From: a virus
Virus record (IMG/VR): IMGVR_UViG_3300003322_000571
Coordinates: 248,001 to 312,000 of that record
Reading direction: 5' to 3' (one strand)
DNA length: 64,000 bases
Within the stretch, counting starts at the first letter, position 1. Each line of letters begins with the position of its first letter. Positions 1 to 7,861 of this stretch are shown here, one piece after another. Position numbers and translations under genes: made by a program. Under the pieces are notes generated by a model. The model made no database searches. It had not been told where the DNA came from and saw only the letters and a list, made by a program, of their open reading frames with translations.

Positions 1-733
1 TGATCGTGAAGCGATCAACAGAATTTGTCAGCTGCTTAAGCCCTTCAGACGTGCCGCCCATAGCATTAAACATCTGACGAGCACCGTTTGTGATGTTCGC
101 AAATGTCGTTGCATCAAGCTTAAACTTGAGAGCTTCGTTCTGCTGAGCAGCCATTGCATCAATCAAGTTCCCGGTACCTTCTACAAGACCACCGTTCGCT
201 TTATTTTGCGATAGAACTTGCTTGCCTGCTGTCGTTACGGCAGAGCCGAACCATGAAACGGCAAGGCTAGCCCAGTCAACATTCTTAACGAGGCCACTGA
301 ATGATTTGTTAACAGCGGTCGTTGCTGATTGCAGCCTCTGCGAAGCAGTGCGGTGTCTGTCAGCAGCATTAGTGACAGTACGGCCAAGACGCTCTAGTTC
401 ATCTGTAGGAGCGTTGTTTGCAATTGCAGCAGCTTGATCACGGTGAGCCTTTTCAAGAGCATGTGCCGCTTCAATCTCAGCCTTCTTTGCCTTGATTGCT
501 TCTTGGACAAGCTTTTCTTGCTGTTCGTTCAGTTTCCTACCAGCGCGCAATTGCTTCGAGAACTCAGCAAGGTCGTTTGTTGCGTCTTCACGCGCCCGAC
601 GTTGTGCTTCTTGTGCTCGAGCAATATTCGATTGACTTGCCAACAAACGTTCAATACCTTGAGTCAACAACTGCAGTTGTTGCGCGGTTGCTTGAAGCTG
701 TTGATTAAGTACTGTGGTGTTGACGTCTGCCAT
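1..733 (-). CDS. Probable tail tape-measure / baseplate hub-tail protein, N-terminal 244 residues (runs off the window)
   Basis: An uninterrupted minus-strand frame begins at ATG 733 and leaves the window at base 1. It begins MADVNTTVLNQQLQ, is rich in Gln, Ala, Lys and Glu, and is strongly helical and coiled-coil-like through about residue 140. A more hydrophobic alanine/glycine-rich stretch follows (around FSGLVKNVDWASLAVSW). This fits the N-terminus of a tape-measure protein, which sets tail length and is packed in the tail tube. It has its own late promoter (TCTAAATA at 754-761) and an AAAGGGG ribosome site. It lies head to head with the gp26-like assembly gene, and tape-measure genes commonly neighbour tail-assembly chaperones. 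No enzymatic domain is visible in this part. The role is inferred from composition and position. Confidence 0.55.
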   Translation of the reverse strand, partial: MADVNTTVLNQQLQATAQQLQLLTQGIERLLASQSNIARAQEAQRRAREDATNDLAEFSKQLRAGRKLNEQQEKLVQEAIKAKKAEIEAAHALEKAHRDQAAAIANNAPTDELERLGRTVTNAADRHRTASQRLQSATTAVNKSFSGLVKNVDWASLAVSWFGSAVTTAGKQVLSQNKANGGLVEGTGNLIDAMAAQQNEALKFKLDATTFANITNGARQMFNAMGGTSEGLKQLTNSVDRFTI

Positions 734-753
734 GGAAACCCCTTTTATCCAGG

Positions 754-761
754 TATTTAGA
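754..761 (-). promoter_or_regulatory. T4-type late promoter for the tape-measure gene
   Basis: The minus strand reads TCTAAATA about 20 bases upstream of ATG 733, followed by AAAGGGG. It is back to back with the plus-strand late promoter at 776-783, so both genes start from a roughly 30-base divergent control region. Confidence 0.6.
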
Positions 762-775
762 CGAAGGAACCGTTG

Positions 776-783
776 GCTAAATA
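776..783 (+). promoter_or_regulatory. T4-type late promoter for the gp26-like gene
   Basis: GCTAAATA lies 23 bases upstream of ATG 806. AAAGGAG at 794-800 is the ribosome site and decides the start at 806 rather than the in-frame codon at 773. Confidence 0.6.
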
Positions 784-805
784 CGCAGTACTAAAAGGAG
801 TCTAT

Positions 806-1612
806 ATGACAGAAACAACAAACCCACTGTTGAAACGTTTGCGCATTCCCGGTGCAACATTTAGATTGCCGTCTCAGGGAATCCTGTATACAAACGGTGA
901 ACTAGATCAGTCGGTTAAGAATGGTGAGGTTGAAGTAAATCCGTTGACGGCAATTGATGAAATTGCTCTCAGCTCGTCCGATAAACTAATTTCCGGTAAG
1001 GCTGTTACGGAAGTAATCTCACGTTGTATTCCTCAGGTTTTGAAGCCAGAACTACTGCTCAATACCGACGTTGAATTCTTGCTTGTTGCACTTCGCATTG
1101 TTACATTTGGCGATGTGATTGAAGTGCAGTACCAACATACATGCGATGGTGCAAAGGAACATACGTACAAGGTTAACTTGCAAGCCATGTCGGCACGTGC
1201 TCGTCCTCTTGATCCGACTGCGATCACAAAGGAATACACGATCACATTGCCTAATGAACAAGTCGTTGTTCTTCGCCCGCTGATCTTCTCTGATGTAATT
1301 GCACTTGTTCAGTCACATGCAGAACTCAGCGGTAAGGAACGGAACGAGATCCCAGTAGATCAGGAAGAGCTGATGCAATTTGCTAACAAGTCGATTGCAG
1401 CTATTGTGATGTCAGTTGATGGAATCACAAACCAGGAGCAGATTCGTGAATGGGTTTCCGCATTGCCACTGGGCTATAAGAGGCAAATTGAGCAAACTGC
1501 TCATGCGGTAACAAGGTGGGGTGTAGATACGACGAGTAAGCAGGTATGTGCTGATTGCAAAGCGAAAATCGATGTCCCAGTGATTGTCAATCCAGTAAGT
1601 TTTTTTACCTAA
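806..1612 (+). CDS. gp26-like baseplate hub / tail-assembly protein (zero-frame product)
   Basis: The protein is 268 residues, starting MTETTNPLLKRLRIPG after a strong AAAGGAG site. The N-terminal LRIPGATFRLPSQG stretch and a C-terminal Cys pair (CADCKAK) resemble the T4 gp26 baseplate-hub family, which acts in hub and tail assembly. The frame ends ...PVSFFT just after a run of seven T at 1600-1606. The heptamer T TTT TTT sits in the correct register for -1 slippage, and the -1 frame stays open for 77 codons. The gene is therefore probably expressed as a short and an extended product, like the G/GT tail-assembly chaperones of other tailed phages. Family assignment is moderate; the slip is inferred. 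Confidence 0.6.
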   Translation: MTETTNPLLKRLRIPGATFRLPSQGILYTNGELDQSVKNGEVEVNPLTAIDEIALSSSDKLISGKAVTEVISRCIPQVLKPELLLNTDVEFLLVALRIVTFGDVIEVQYQHTCDGAKEHTYKVNLQAMSARARPLDPTAITKEYTITLPNEQVVVLRPLIFSDVIALVQSHAELSGKERNEIPVDQEELMQFANKSIAAIVMSVDGITNQEQIREWVSALPLGYKRQIEQTAHAVTRWGVDTTSKQVCADCKAKIDVPVIVNPVSFFT

Positions 1613-1839
1613 CACTTAGGTCAGGCGATCTGGATAACATCCGAAAGATGTTCGCCAGCTTGAAACAAGACATCGACAATCTGATACTCAATATTACTGA
1701 GCTGACGTACTTCATGCGAGGTGCGATTCAATACGACGACATGTTTGACATGTGTTTCCTAGAGCGGCAGAAGGTGAGTGAATTCATCGAAAAACGCCTG
1801 GAAGTAGAGAAGAAGAAACCACCATCGCAGCAATATTGA
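1606..1839 (+). CDS. -1 frameshift extension of the gp26-like protein (gp51/GT-like C-terminal part)
   Basis: After -1 slippage on T7 (1600-1606) translation continues YLTLRSGDLDN... for 77 residues to TGA 1837-1839, giving a 344-residue fusion. No ribosome site or sensible start precedes this frame on its own. The only upstream ATG in frame, at 1555, lies deep in the zero-frame gene without a Shine-Dalgarno. The segment is helical with a pattern ITELTYFMRGAI...FLERQKVSEFIEKRLE that resembles C-terminal tail-chaperone segments. Its order after the gp26-like gene also recalls T4 genes 26 and 51. Independent initiation, for example at the in-frame ATG of MFASLKQ, cannot be excluded. Confidence 0.5.
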   Translation, partial: YLTLRSGDLDNIRKMFASLKQDIDNLILNITELTYFMRGAIQYDDMFDMCFLERQKVSEFIEKRLEVEKKKPPSQQY

Positions 1840-2252
1840 GCTGAACTAAGTGATCTAGTCCTGCATGCCGGCATTATCAGCTTCGCAGAACTCGTAGGAG
1901 CGCTTCGCTTATCCTACGAGTTCTCGTTTCGTTTGAAGTACCTAGCGGAAATAAACGGGAAGCAATCACAATCCCTCCCCCGCATTTTCGTAGCTGACTG
2001 GAAGAACCTCACGGCCTGGGCGATACAGGCTTGCACTGATAGCGCAGCCCACGCTGGTCAACTTTTGCGGACTTCATACCGCGGGCTCGTTAGCTGTCGC
2101 TCTGTTCCCACTCCCGGACGAGTAAGGGTCTACGTCCGTGCGTTTCTACTTTAGCAGCTTGTTCCTGCTTGATTTGGAATTGTGTCGTCTAGAGTGCCGC
2201 GAAGGCAATTGAGGCTGTTATAACAACAGCTCTGATATGTCTGTGTAGAGTC
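1840..2252. other. 413-base gap without a convincing gene; hairpin-rich, possible structured RNA
   Basis: The region looks more GC-rich than its surroundings and holds many inverted repeats. There is a perfect 12-bp stem at 1888-1899/1912-1923 with a 12-base loop. Others are at 2014-2018/2026-2030 (5 bp), 2115-2120/2133-2138 (6 bp) and 2216-2221/2227-2232 (6 bp). The same frame as the frameshift extension stays open past TGA 1837 to 2154 (105 codons), but it has no credible start and its codons (CGG, AGG, CCC, CTA) are unlike neighbouring genes. The last hairpin may terminate the converging resolvase and hub genes. I could not match the region to a known RNA family. Confidence 0.4.
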
Positions 2253-2732
2253 TTAGGATTTGAACAAAGCCAGCCAATAGGCGTCGGTGACGTCGGCTAA
2301 CCCTGAAGATTTTTTCAATTTAGCGGTAACAAATTTGTCCATTACGTTCTGTGGTACGGCTGTGATCATTGCTGCCTTATCGGACTTCCCAGTCCCTGTG
2401 GCGAACTTCTTAAGTGAAGTTGGTGCAATGATTTTGACGACCGTGCTTGGGTGTTTGACTTTCAAACGTGTGATCACAACAAATTGCAATCCTGCCAAGT
2501 CACGCGTTGCATCTCCTCGAATACCAAATGCAAGACCTTCAATGCGGACATCCTTGATTGAGTACTGTGTAACGAGATCCTCAATGAAGTCTGCGAGCTC
2601 AATTGCTCGCTCGTAGACGTCTTTGTCTTTCGTAGTCTTGAACGTGCCAAACTTGTGAATTACGTTGCTTTCGTCAACGATCACGTAGCCAGTGCACGTA
2701 TATGATTGGTCGATACCGAGAGTATATTGCAT
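2253..2732 (-). CDS. RuvC-like Holliday junction resolvase
   Basis: The protein is 159 residues with a RuvC/RNase H-fold nuclease pattern: LGIDQS with Asp8, RIEGLAFG with Glu65, and a C-terminal DVTDAYWLAL with Asp147 and Asp150. These are the four acidic metal ligands expected of RuvC. The length matches bacterial RuvC (about 160-170). Such an enzyme would cut four-way junctions during recombination-dependent replication or before packaging. In T4 this job is done by the unrelated gp49, so this is a different solution within a T4-like gene set. ATG 2732 follows TATAGGAGACC, a strong ribosome site. It lies downstream of the gp55-gp47-gp46 group on the same strand. Confidence 0.8.
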   Translation of the reverse strand: MQYTLGIDQSYTCTGYVIVDESNVIHKFGTFKTTKDKDVYERAIELADFIEDLVTQYSIKDVRIEGLAFGIRGDATRDLAGLQFVVITRLKVKHPSTVVKIIAPTSLKKFATGTGKSDKAAMITAVPQNVMDKFVTAKLKKSSGLADVTDAYWLALFKS

Positions 2733-2797
2733 GGGGTCTCCTATACCTATATAGGCAAGAAGACGCCCCGGGTGACAATGTTAGATGATCATATGGG

Positions 2798-3118
2798 TTA
2801 AATGGTCAGTTGATGGTCTTGTAGCTGCTCTAGAGTATATGTCTCATCACTGTTCGGCAAGAACCAAGTCCATACATCATGCCTGTCGCGGTACCACTCT
2901 TGAACAGTCCAGTACCAACCACGGCGAATTTCCCGAACAAATGTGTGTGGATTCGTGTACACCACATAATGGTGGAAAGTATTATGACGAACCATCTCAA
3001 CTCGTCGTTGTTTCTGTTTGTTAACTCGAATGATCACTTCAATTTCTGGATCACGGTAAAACTCTACGGGAAATGCCTCACCTTCCTCCAGTTCGATTTC
3101 AATTACGCTCAGCGTCAT
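2798..3118 (-). CDS. Hypothetical protein, 106 residues
   Basis: Start ATG 3118 lies inside the 3' end of the gp46 gene (20-base overlap) and is preceded by CAAGGAGAGCAAG, so it is translationally linked to gp46. The protein has an acidic N-terminus (IEIELEEGEAFPVEF), a basic middle (KQKQRRVEMVRH) and an aromatic-rich C-terminal half (RRGWYWTVQEWY, VWTWFLP). No known domain was recognised and no membrane segment is seen. Its position points to early expression with the recombination nuclease. Confidence 0.65.
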   Translation of the reverse strand: MTLSVIEIELEEGEAFPVEFYRDPEIEVIIRVNKQKQRRVEMVRHNTFHHYVVYTNPHTFVREIRRGWYWTVQEWYRDRHDVWTWFLPNSDETYTLEQLQDHQLTI

Positions 3119-4892
3119 CTTGCTCTCCTTGTTCGTCCTTGATATAACTGAACCCCTTTTCCATTTGAATCTTTAGGGTGTTCTTAAAAATACTGCCTAC
3201 TTCATCACGGTGTGATACGATGTACATCGACAAACCGTCAGTTTGAGCTTTCAGTTTCAGTAACTTTGCAGCAGCCTGAACACCAACAGCATCGAGACCG
3301 TGATCGAGCACTTCATCCAACATACACACGTTAACGCGATTACTCATACGTTCGCGAACGTCCTTAAAAGCGAGCGACAAGGCAATGTTGACGCGTGCTC
3401 GTTGACCAGCTGACAAGTTACCGAAATCTAGTTCTCGGCCAAACTGTGAAATTTTCGCTGTCATTTCATGTGTGAACTCAACGACATGCGGCAACCCTAG
3501 TTGCGACAAGTTTTCTCGAAGGTTCTTGTTCAGAACAGGGAGCTTTTGGTTGAGCAGTTCTTTACGAACAAAACTGTCCTTCTTCGTCAACAGCTTCAGC
3601 AGGAACTTTTGGTGTTCAATTTCACGCGTTGCCGTATTGACTTCGTCGTAATTGATTGGTTCCAGCTCAGCGTTCAGCAGTTCTTCATAAGGTTCGACAA
3701 ACGGATTGATCGCGTTTTCTTGCTCAACGATCTTTGCTCGGATGTTTTCCGTTTGGTTCTTGATGTTTTGTAGTTCTTCAAGGTCGTGTACAGTAACCTT
3801 TTCACGGACTTCACTAATCTTCGCACGTAGTTCCTCGAGTCGTTCCGCAGCTTTTTCAATCAACGGCTGTAGTTCTTCGATCTTTGTGAACAAAGAATCG
3901 TTCTCTGCGATCAAACCGTCGATCTTACCGGCTGCTTCTGCATAGTCCTGCAAGCAATACGGACACTTAGCATCACGCAAGTGTGACAACTGACTTTCGT
4001 TGTCTTGGTACTGCTTCATCAACTCTTTCATTAGACGTTGGTCAGCCTTCAGCTGTTCACTGAATGTATTGCGTTCTTCGGTCAAAGCTGAAAGCTCTGT
4101 GTGGAGAGCACGCTCGACATCGAAGTCGATTTGTTCAACACGATTCAGCTTGTCTTTCAGATTTTCAATCTGCTCGGTGTTCTGACGAATCCAAGAAGCT
4201 ACACGTGCTTTCGCGCTTTCAACCAGTGTCAAATGACGCGCGTGTTCCTTCTCAAGCAGTGCGACCTTCTCCTTCTTCATTTGAAGCGAGAGTTCCCAGT
4301 CCTTTGTTTCCTTCTTGAGTAGTTCAGCCTTTGCAGACAGTTCCGTAAGGCCAAATAGCTCTTCGATGATGTCTTTTTGGTTGGGGGCGGTTGCGTGCGT
4401 CTGAGGAAGATCAAGGAACGGTGTATGAGAAGCACTGAATACGACGATACGAACAAACAGCTCGTACGGAATACCAATTGTGTTTTCAATCAGCTTGTTC
4501 GTGCCAGCACTGTCAACCGTTTTATCTTCACCATTGACGTAGAAGTACGTGTTGTTGCCAGCTGCGCCGGCCTTTGTCTTGCGTTCACGAATGATCTTAT
4601 ACAGGTTGCCATCACCCGTTGAAAATTCAAGAGTGACAACCATGTTCTTCCCGTTAATGTTGTTAACGAGATTGTCCTTGGAAATTTTGCTGATCGGCTT
4701 GTCGTAGATAGCGTAAGTGAGTGCGTTAATCAACGCACTCTTACCTACACCGTTCGCACCAATACCCTCAGCAGTCTTGTCGAGATCCTCACCTACGATC
4801 AACGTAGTGCCGGGACGCTCGAGTTCGAAAATTGTAGTGTTGTTACCGTAGCTGAGGAAGTTCCTCAGCGTCAGTGTATGGAAACGAATCAT
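3099..4892 (-). CDS. 46: gp46-like recombination nuclease subunit (Rad50/SbcC family ATPase)
   Basis: The protein is 597 residues. The N-terminus carries the Walker A loop GANGVGKSALINAL. A long coiled coil is broken in the middle by the zinc-hook motif CPYC (RDAKCPYCLQDY). The C-terminus has the ABC signature LSAGQRARV and a Walker B/D-loop region CMLDEVLDHGLDAVG, then SHRDE. This is the classic Rad50/gp46 layout; T4 gp46 is about 560 residues. With gp47 it resects DNA ends to feed recombination-dependent replication. ATG 4892 overlaps the gp47 stop (ATGA), as expected for a stoichiometric complex. Confidence 0.95.
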   Translation of the reverse strand: MIRFHTLTLRNFLSYGNNTTIFELERPGTTLIVGEDLDKTAEGIGANGVGKSALINALTYAIYDKPISKISKDNLVNNINGKNMVVTLEFSTGDGNLYKIIRERKTKAGAAGNNTYFYVNGEDKTVDSAGTNKLIENTIGIPYELFVRIVVFSASHTPFLDLPQTHATAPNQKDIIEELFGLTELSAKAELLKKETKDWELSLQMKKEKVALLEKEHARHLTLVESAKARVASWIRQNTEQIENLKDKLNRVEQIDFDVERALHTELSALTEERNTFSEQLKADQRLMKELMKQYQDNESQLSHLRDAKCPYCLQDYAEAAGKIDGLIAENDSLFTKIEELQPLIEKAAERLEELRAKISEVREKVTVHDLEELQNIKNQTENIRAKIVEQENAINPFVEPYEELLNAELEPINYDEVNTATREIEHQKFLLKLLTKKDSFVRKELLNQKLPVLNKNLRENLSQLGLPHVVEFTHEMTAKISQFGRELDFGNLSAGQRARVNIALSLAFKDVRERMSNRVNVCMLDEVLDHGLDAVGVQAAAKLLKLKAQTDGLSMYIVSHRDEVGSIFKNTLKIQMEKGFSYIKDEQGEQDDAERN

Positions 4893-6031
4893 GAGATTGT
4901 AAGGCGTTTGTATTGTTCAATCAGCAAATTGTTGTCGATGTGATCACTTTTGATTTCCTGGAGCATTTTGATCACCAAGTCATCAACGGTGCTGATTTCT
5001 TCGTCTTTGTTAGCGACCTCTTCCTTAGTCTCTTCGGAGACTTCAGTGCTGGTCAGCGCTTCATTTAGTTGTTGTGTTTCTTCGAGCGCGAACTCACGAA
5101 GCTTATACGCATCCATCATCTGCTGACGGATCAATGTACTTTCCTCGAAGGTAATAGGAACGTCAACCAAGCATTTTACACGTGCATTACGGTACATCGT
5201 CACTTTATCATCAAGTAGCTGTGACAGCTTAATCTTGAGGTACTTTGGACAGTCTGGCCAGTCGATGAACGTCATATCATCGTCGATGTGATCGTACGTC
5301 ATCATTCCGCGATTGAAGTCGCCAGCATCGCCAAAGTCCATTGGAAACGTGTTTCCCATGTAGACGATATTATCTTGCTCTTGTCGCTTGTGAAAGTGAC
5401 CGGATACGATATGCTTAGGACCTTTAAAGTCGGAAGCTGCAGGGCCAGTAGGCATTTTGACGTTGTAACCAGTAACGATAAAGCCCTGGAATTCAAAGTG
5501 ACCAGCCCAGAACGGAATCTTCAAGTACTCCTGAAGACCAGGGTACTCGTCGTGGAACATATAAGGGCTAAACAACGCTCCACCCTCAATCTGATCAATA
5601 ATTTTAGGTTCATCGATAACAACGAAATTGCTGAACTCTTTGAATGTAACGATCGAATGAATTTCACGCGAGTTGCGATGGTATAGGTCGTGGTTACCAA
5701 CAACGAAGAACACCGGCAAACCGAGATTGTTCAACATTGATGCGCCTTCGTGTGAACTATTCAACGTAGCAATGTTGATTGAACTACGGTTCTCGTTCCA
5801 GTCTCCTAGAAAACCAATGTAGTCAATCGTTGGATCTGCCTGTACTTGTTCGCAAAACCATGCGAGAAAGTCGAGGCAGTCTTGATTATGAATTGGTGAA
5901 TTGGACTTTTTACCGAAGTGGATATCGGTGAAAAAAGCTCCTTTACGGAGCTTCTTTGTCGATCGCTTTGGTGTGTAGGTGCAAGTATTATCTGGCACCA
6001 GACTAACACCGGGACTAACTAGGTTCGCCAT
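4889..6031 (-). CDS. 47: gp47-like recombination nuclease subunit (Mre11/SbcD family phosphoesterase)
   Basis: The protein is 380 residues with the metallophosphoesterase motifs in order: FFTDIHFGKK, GFLGDWNENRS, VVGNHDLYHR and VSGHFHKRQ. The Asp, His and Asn residues form the two-metal site. The C-terminal part is helical and acidic, and probably binds gp46. The gene begins at ATG 6031 as TAATG, overlapping the gp55 stop, and ends overlapping gp46. The gene order 55-47-46 and pairing match T4. The protein is about 40 residues longer than T4 gp47, mostly in the acidic C-terminus. Confidence 0.95.
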   Translation of the reverse strand: MANLVSPGVSLVPDNTCTYTPKRSTKKLRKGAFFTDIHFGKKSNSPIHNQDCLDFLAWFCEQVQADPTIDYIGFLGDWNENRSSINIATLNSSHEGASMLNNLGLPVFFVVGNHDLYHRNSREIHSIVTFKEFSNFVVIDEPKIIDQIEGGALFSPYMFHDEYPGLQEYLKIPFWAGHFEFQGFIVTGYNVKMPTGPAASDFKGPKHIVSGHFHKRQEQDNIVYMGNTFPMDFGDAGDFNRGMMTYDHIDDDMTFIDWPDCPKYLKIKLSQLLDDKVTMYRNARVKCLVDVPITFEESTLIRQQMMDAYKLREFALEETQQLNEALTSTEVSEETKEEVANKDEEISTVDDLVIKMLQEIKSDHIDNNLLIEQYKRLTIS

Positions 6032-6630
6032 TATTGTTCTTCTTGTTGTTCGGCAGGTTCTTCAGGAACAGGATCTTCTTCAACGGGGATAGGAGTGATC
6101 TCAACACCCTTTTCGTCGCGTTCGATTGGACCATCCACGAAACGACCAGAAGACAAGGAGTCAGCTGTGCTGCGAATTGTGTCGAAGTCTTGTTCGTCTT
6201 CAATGCCACGTGGGCCATCGTTACCGTCATCGTAACCAAACGAAGGGTTGAAACCTTGGTCTACTAGGAGAGCGTCGCGAACGTCACGTTGGCGCTTCTC
6301 GTGGTTAAGGTACTGGATAAACGAGTGCTTAATACACTGCGTAAAGAAAGCGAATGGATTGTTACTCTTGGCGGGATCGAAACTTTTCCAAGTTCGTACA
6401 AGCATCATAAGTGCGTATGCTTGCATATCCTCGTTGTACGAATAATTGACGAAGTTACCTTTCTTCGCATAATTCGAACACAGTAGCATCAACATTTTGG
6501 CTAGCGTCGGCGTCATTTCGCCTTTCGCTTTCGATGTGATTACTTCTGGCAAGAGATCCTTGTTGTTCAGGTAGAATACTTTACCTGCAACTGTAACGGA
6601 ATGCTTTGTTCTTGTTCTTGTTGTTGCCAT
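6031..6630 (-). CDS. 55: gp55-like late-transcription sigma factor
   Basis: The protein is 199 residues. Its core (YLNNKDLLPEVI, LAKMLMLLCSNYAKKGNF, then YALMMLVRTWKSFDP and NPFAFFTQCIKHSFIQYLN) follows T4 gp55 closely. This is the divergent sigma-2-like domain that directs host RNA polymerase to late TATAAATA promoters, many of which are seen in this window. T4 gp55 ends in a hydrophobic peptide that binds the sliding clamp. This protein instead ends in a Pro/Glu/Gln-rich tail (VEEDPVPEEPAEQQEEQ) with no such motif. A good sigma70 promoter precedes the gene at 6667-6695. Confidence 0.9.
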   Translation of the reverse strand: MATTRTRTKHSVTVAGKVFYLNNKDLLPEVITSKAKGEMTPTLAKMLMLLCSNYAKKGNFVNYSYNEDMQAYALMMLVRTWKSFDPAKSNNPFAFFTQCIKHSFIQYLNHEKRQRDVRDALLVDQGFNPSFGYDDGNDGPRGIEDEQDFDTIRSTADSLSSGRFVDGPIERDEKGVEITPIPVEEDPVPEEPAEQQEEQ

Positions 6631-6666
6631 TTGTTTTACTACACCTTCTTGATGAGGTTTGGGTTA

Positions 6667-6695
6667 ATAGTACACGAATTTTTGAACGATGTCAA
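6667..6695 (-). promoter_or_regulatory. Near-consensus sigma70 promoter for gp55-gp47-gp46
   Basis: The minus strand has TTGACA (6690-6695), a 17-base spacer and TACTAT (6667-6672). The start point would fall about 25-30 bases before ATG 6630. This is the best host-type promoter noticed in the window and sits back to back with a late promoter (6699-6706), so the gap is an early/late divergent switch. Confidence 0.8.
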
Positions 6696-6698
6696 CAC

Positions 6699-6706
6699 AC
6701 TAAATA
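6699..6706 (+). promoter_or_regulatory. Late promoter of the baseplate operon
   Basis: ACTAAATA is followed by CCTGACTTAAGG, a small inverted repeat, and ATG 6727. It is the first of the late promoters serving the 6.7-28.6 kb structural region. Confidence 0.6.
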
Positions 6707-6726
6707 CCTGACTTAAGGTCGAAAAT

Positions 6727-7515
6727 ATGGCAACAAACCTACAAAATGCGTACAAAGTACGTCTGATTCCTATCTCTAGCCTTGTCGGTGGAGGGGATCC
6801 AGACACGATTCGTAACAGTCAAGTAACGTTTGACGTCACTCCTACGTTTGTTGAATCGGGTTCAGTTGAATATACACCTGTCACGCCCGTCCATATGCCC
6901 GGATCAATGCAAGTGTACAAGCATACAAATTCTCGTACGTTTGAAATCACAGCACATTTGATCACACGCAATACTTCTGATGCGCTAAAGAACATGAAAT
7001 ATCTTCAGCGTCTTCGTGGTTGGAGGATGCCATACTTCGGACAATCAGATACACTGACGGATGCAAATCGTCAAGCTCGTAGTGAATCACAGCAGGCACG
7101 TGCGAATCAAGCTGGCACACCAACAGCTACGTTGTCTGATGCGGAACGCGATGCTGCAGTGCGTCAGCGTGTTCAAGATGAAGGGGTTCAATTGCGGGGC
7201 GCACCGCCTGACGTCCTTTATTTGTATGCGTATTCGAATGATCAGATCGATCAACGTAACAACACAGGTGGAATCTTCACGCCAGTCAACATCAACCGTG
7301 TTCCTGTCGTATTGACAAATCTGTCGATCACATTTCCCGAGGATGTTGACTACATTCCTGTATATGACCCTGCGAACAGTCCTGATGCGACGTTTACGCA
7401 GCCTTGGCCGGTCAAAGTTGATGTGGCAATTTCTCTGGTGGAGACCCATTCACCAAGTGAGTTCGAAAGGTTTGACCTTGCGGCGTACAAAAACGGTAAC
7501 CTTGCAATGTTCTGA
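6727..7515 (+). CDS. Baseplate tube-type protein (gp48/gp54-like)
   Basis: The protein is 262 residues. The N-terminal half has TFDVTPTFVESGSVEYTPV, HMPGSMQVYKHTNSRTFEI and a stretch LKNMKYLQRLRGWRMPYFG. The C-terminus has VVLTNLSITFPEDVDYIP and PWPVKVDVAISLVETHSPSE. Mixed beta strands with a terminal ILxxxE-like edge are typical of the tail-tube-fold proteins that cap the baseplate and start tube assembly (T4 gp48/gp54). A Gln/Ala-rich insertion of about 40 residues interrupts the middle. It is the first gene after the late promoter at 6699 and is followed 11 bases later by the gp53-like gene. The family is inferred from layout more than from a strict motif. Confidence 0.5.
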   Translation: MATNLQNAYKVRLIPISSLVGGGDPDTIRNSQVTFDVTPTFVESGSVEYTPVTPVHMPGSMQVYKHTNSRTFEITAHLITRNTSDALKNMKYLQRLRGWRMPYFGQSDTLTDANRQARSESQQARANQAGTPTATLSDAERDAAVRQRVQDEGVQLRGAPPDVLYLYAYSNDQIDQRNNTGGIFTPVNINRVPVVLTNLSITFPEDVDYIPVYDPANSPDATFTQPWPVKVDVAISLVETHSPSEFERFDLAAYKNGNLAMF

Positions 7516-7526
7516 GGTGTTTATAT

Positions 7527-7853
7527 ATGGCTACTCAAATGCGATCTGACCAACAACAAGGTGGTCGTTACGTTCAAGGTGGTGAAGTGACTGTTATTGG
7601 TGGTAACAGACTAGGCTGGTGGGAACGTAAGATTTTTACAAAGTCCTCGTCCGACATTGCGTTCACGATCACTCCAAAATACGCTAACCGACCAGATCGT
7701 CTCGCATATGACCTGTACGGTCGTGCAAACCTTCAATGGTTCATTCTTCAATACAACAATGTGACTGATCTGTTCACTGACTTTGCAGTTGGTAAGCAGA
7801 TTGTTGTTCCTACAAAGTCGCGCCTATTCACAGAATTGCTCTCCAGGAGCTAA
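7527..7853 (+). CDS. 53: gp53-like baseplate wedge protein
   Basis: The protein is 108 residues. The core reads YANRPDRLAYDLYGRANLQWFILQYN, then VTDLFTDFAVGKQIVVPTKS. This is the pattern of the T4 gp53/LysM-like wedge domain, in which the phrase LAYxLYGxxxLxWxIxxxN recurs. The protein links baseplate wedges around the hub. The first 30 residues are Gln- and Gly-rich and may be flexible. The gene sits between the tube-cap-like and hub genes. Confidence 0.75.
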   Translation: MATQMRSDQQQGGRYVQGGEVTVIGGNRLGWWERKIFTKSSSDIAFTITPKYANRPDRLAYDLYGRANLQWFILQYNNVTDLFTDFAVGKQIVVPTKSRLFTELLSRS

Positions 7854-7861
7854 TACTTTAT

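Noticed and set aside
1933-2154. 73-codon plus-strand frame as an independent gene
   Set aside because: No ribosome site precedes it, its codon use is unlike its neighbours, and hairpins cover the proposed start. It is kept only as part of the noted open stretch.
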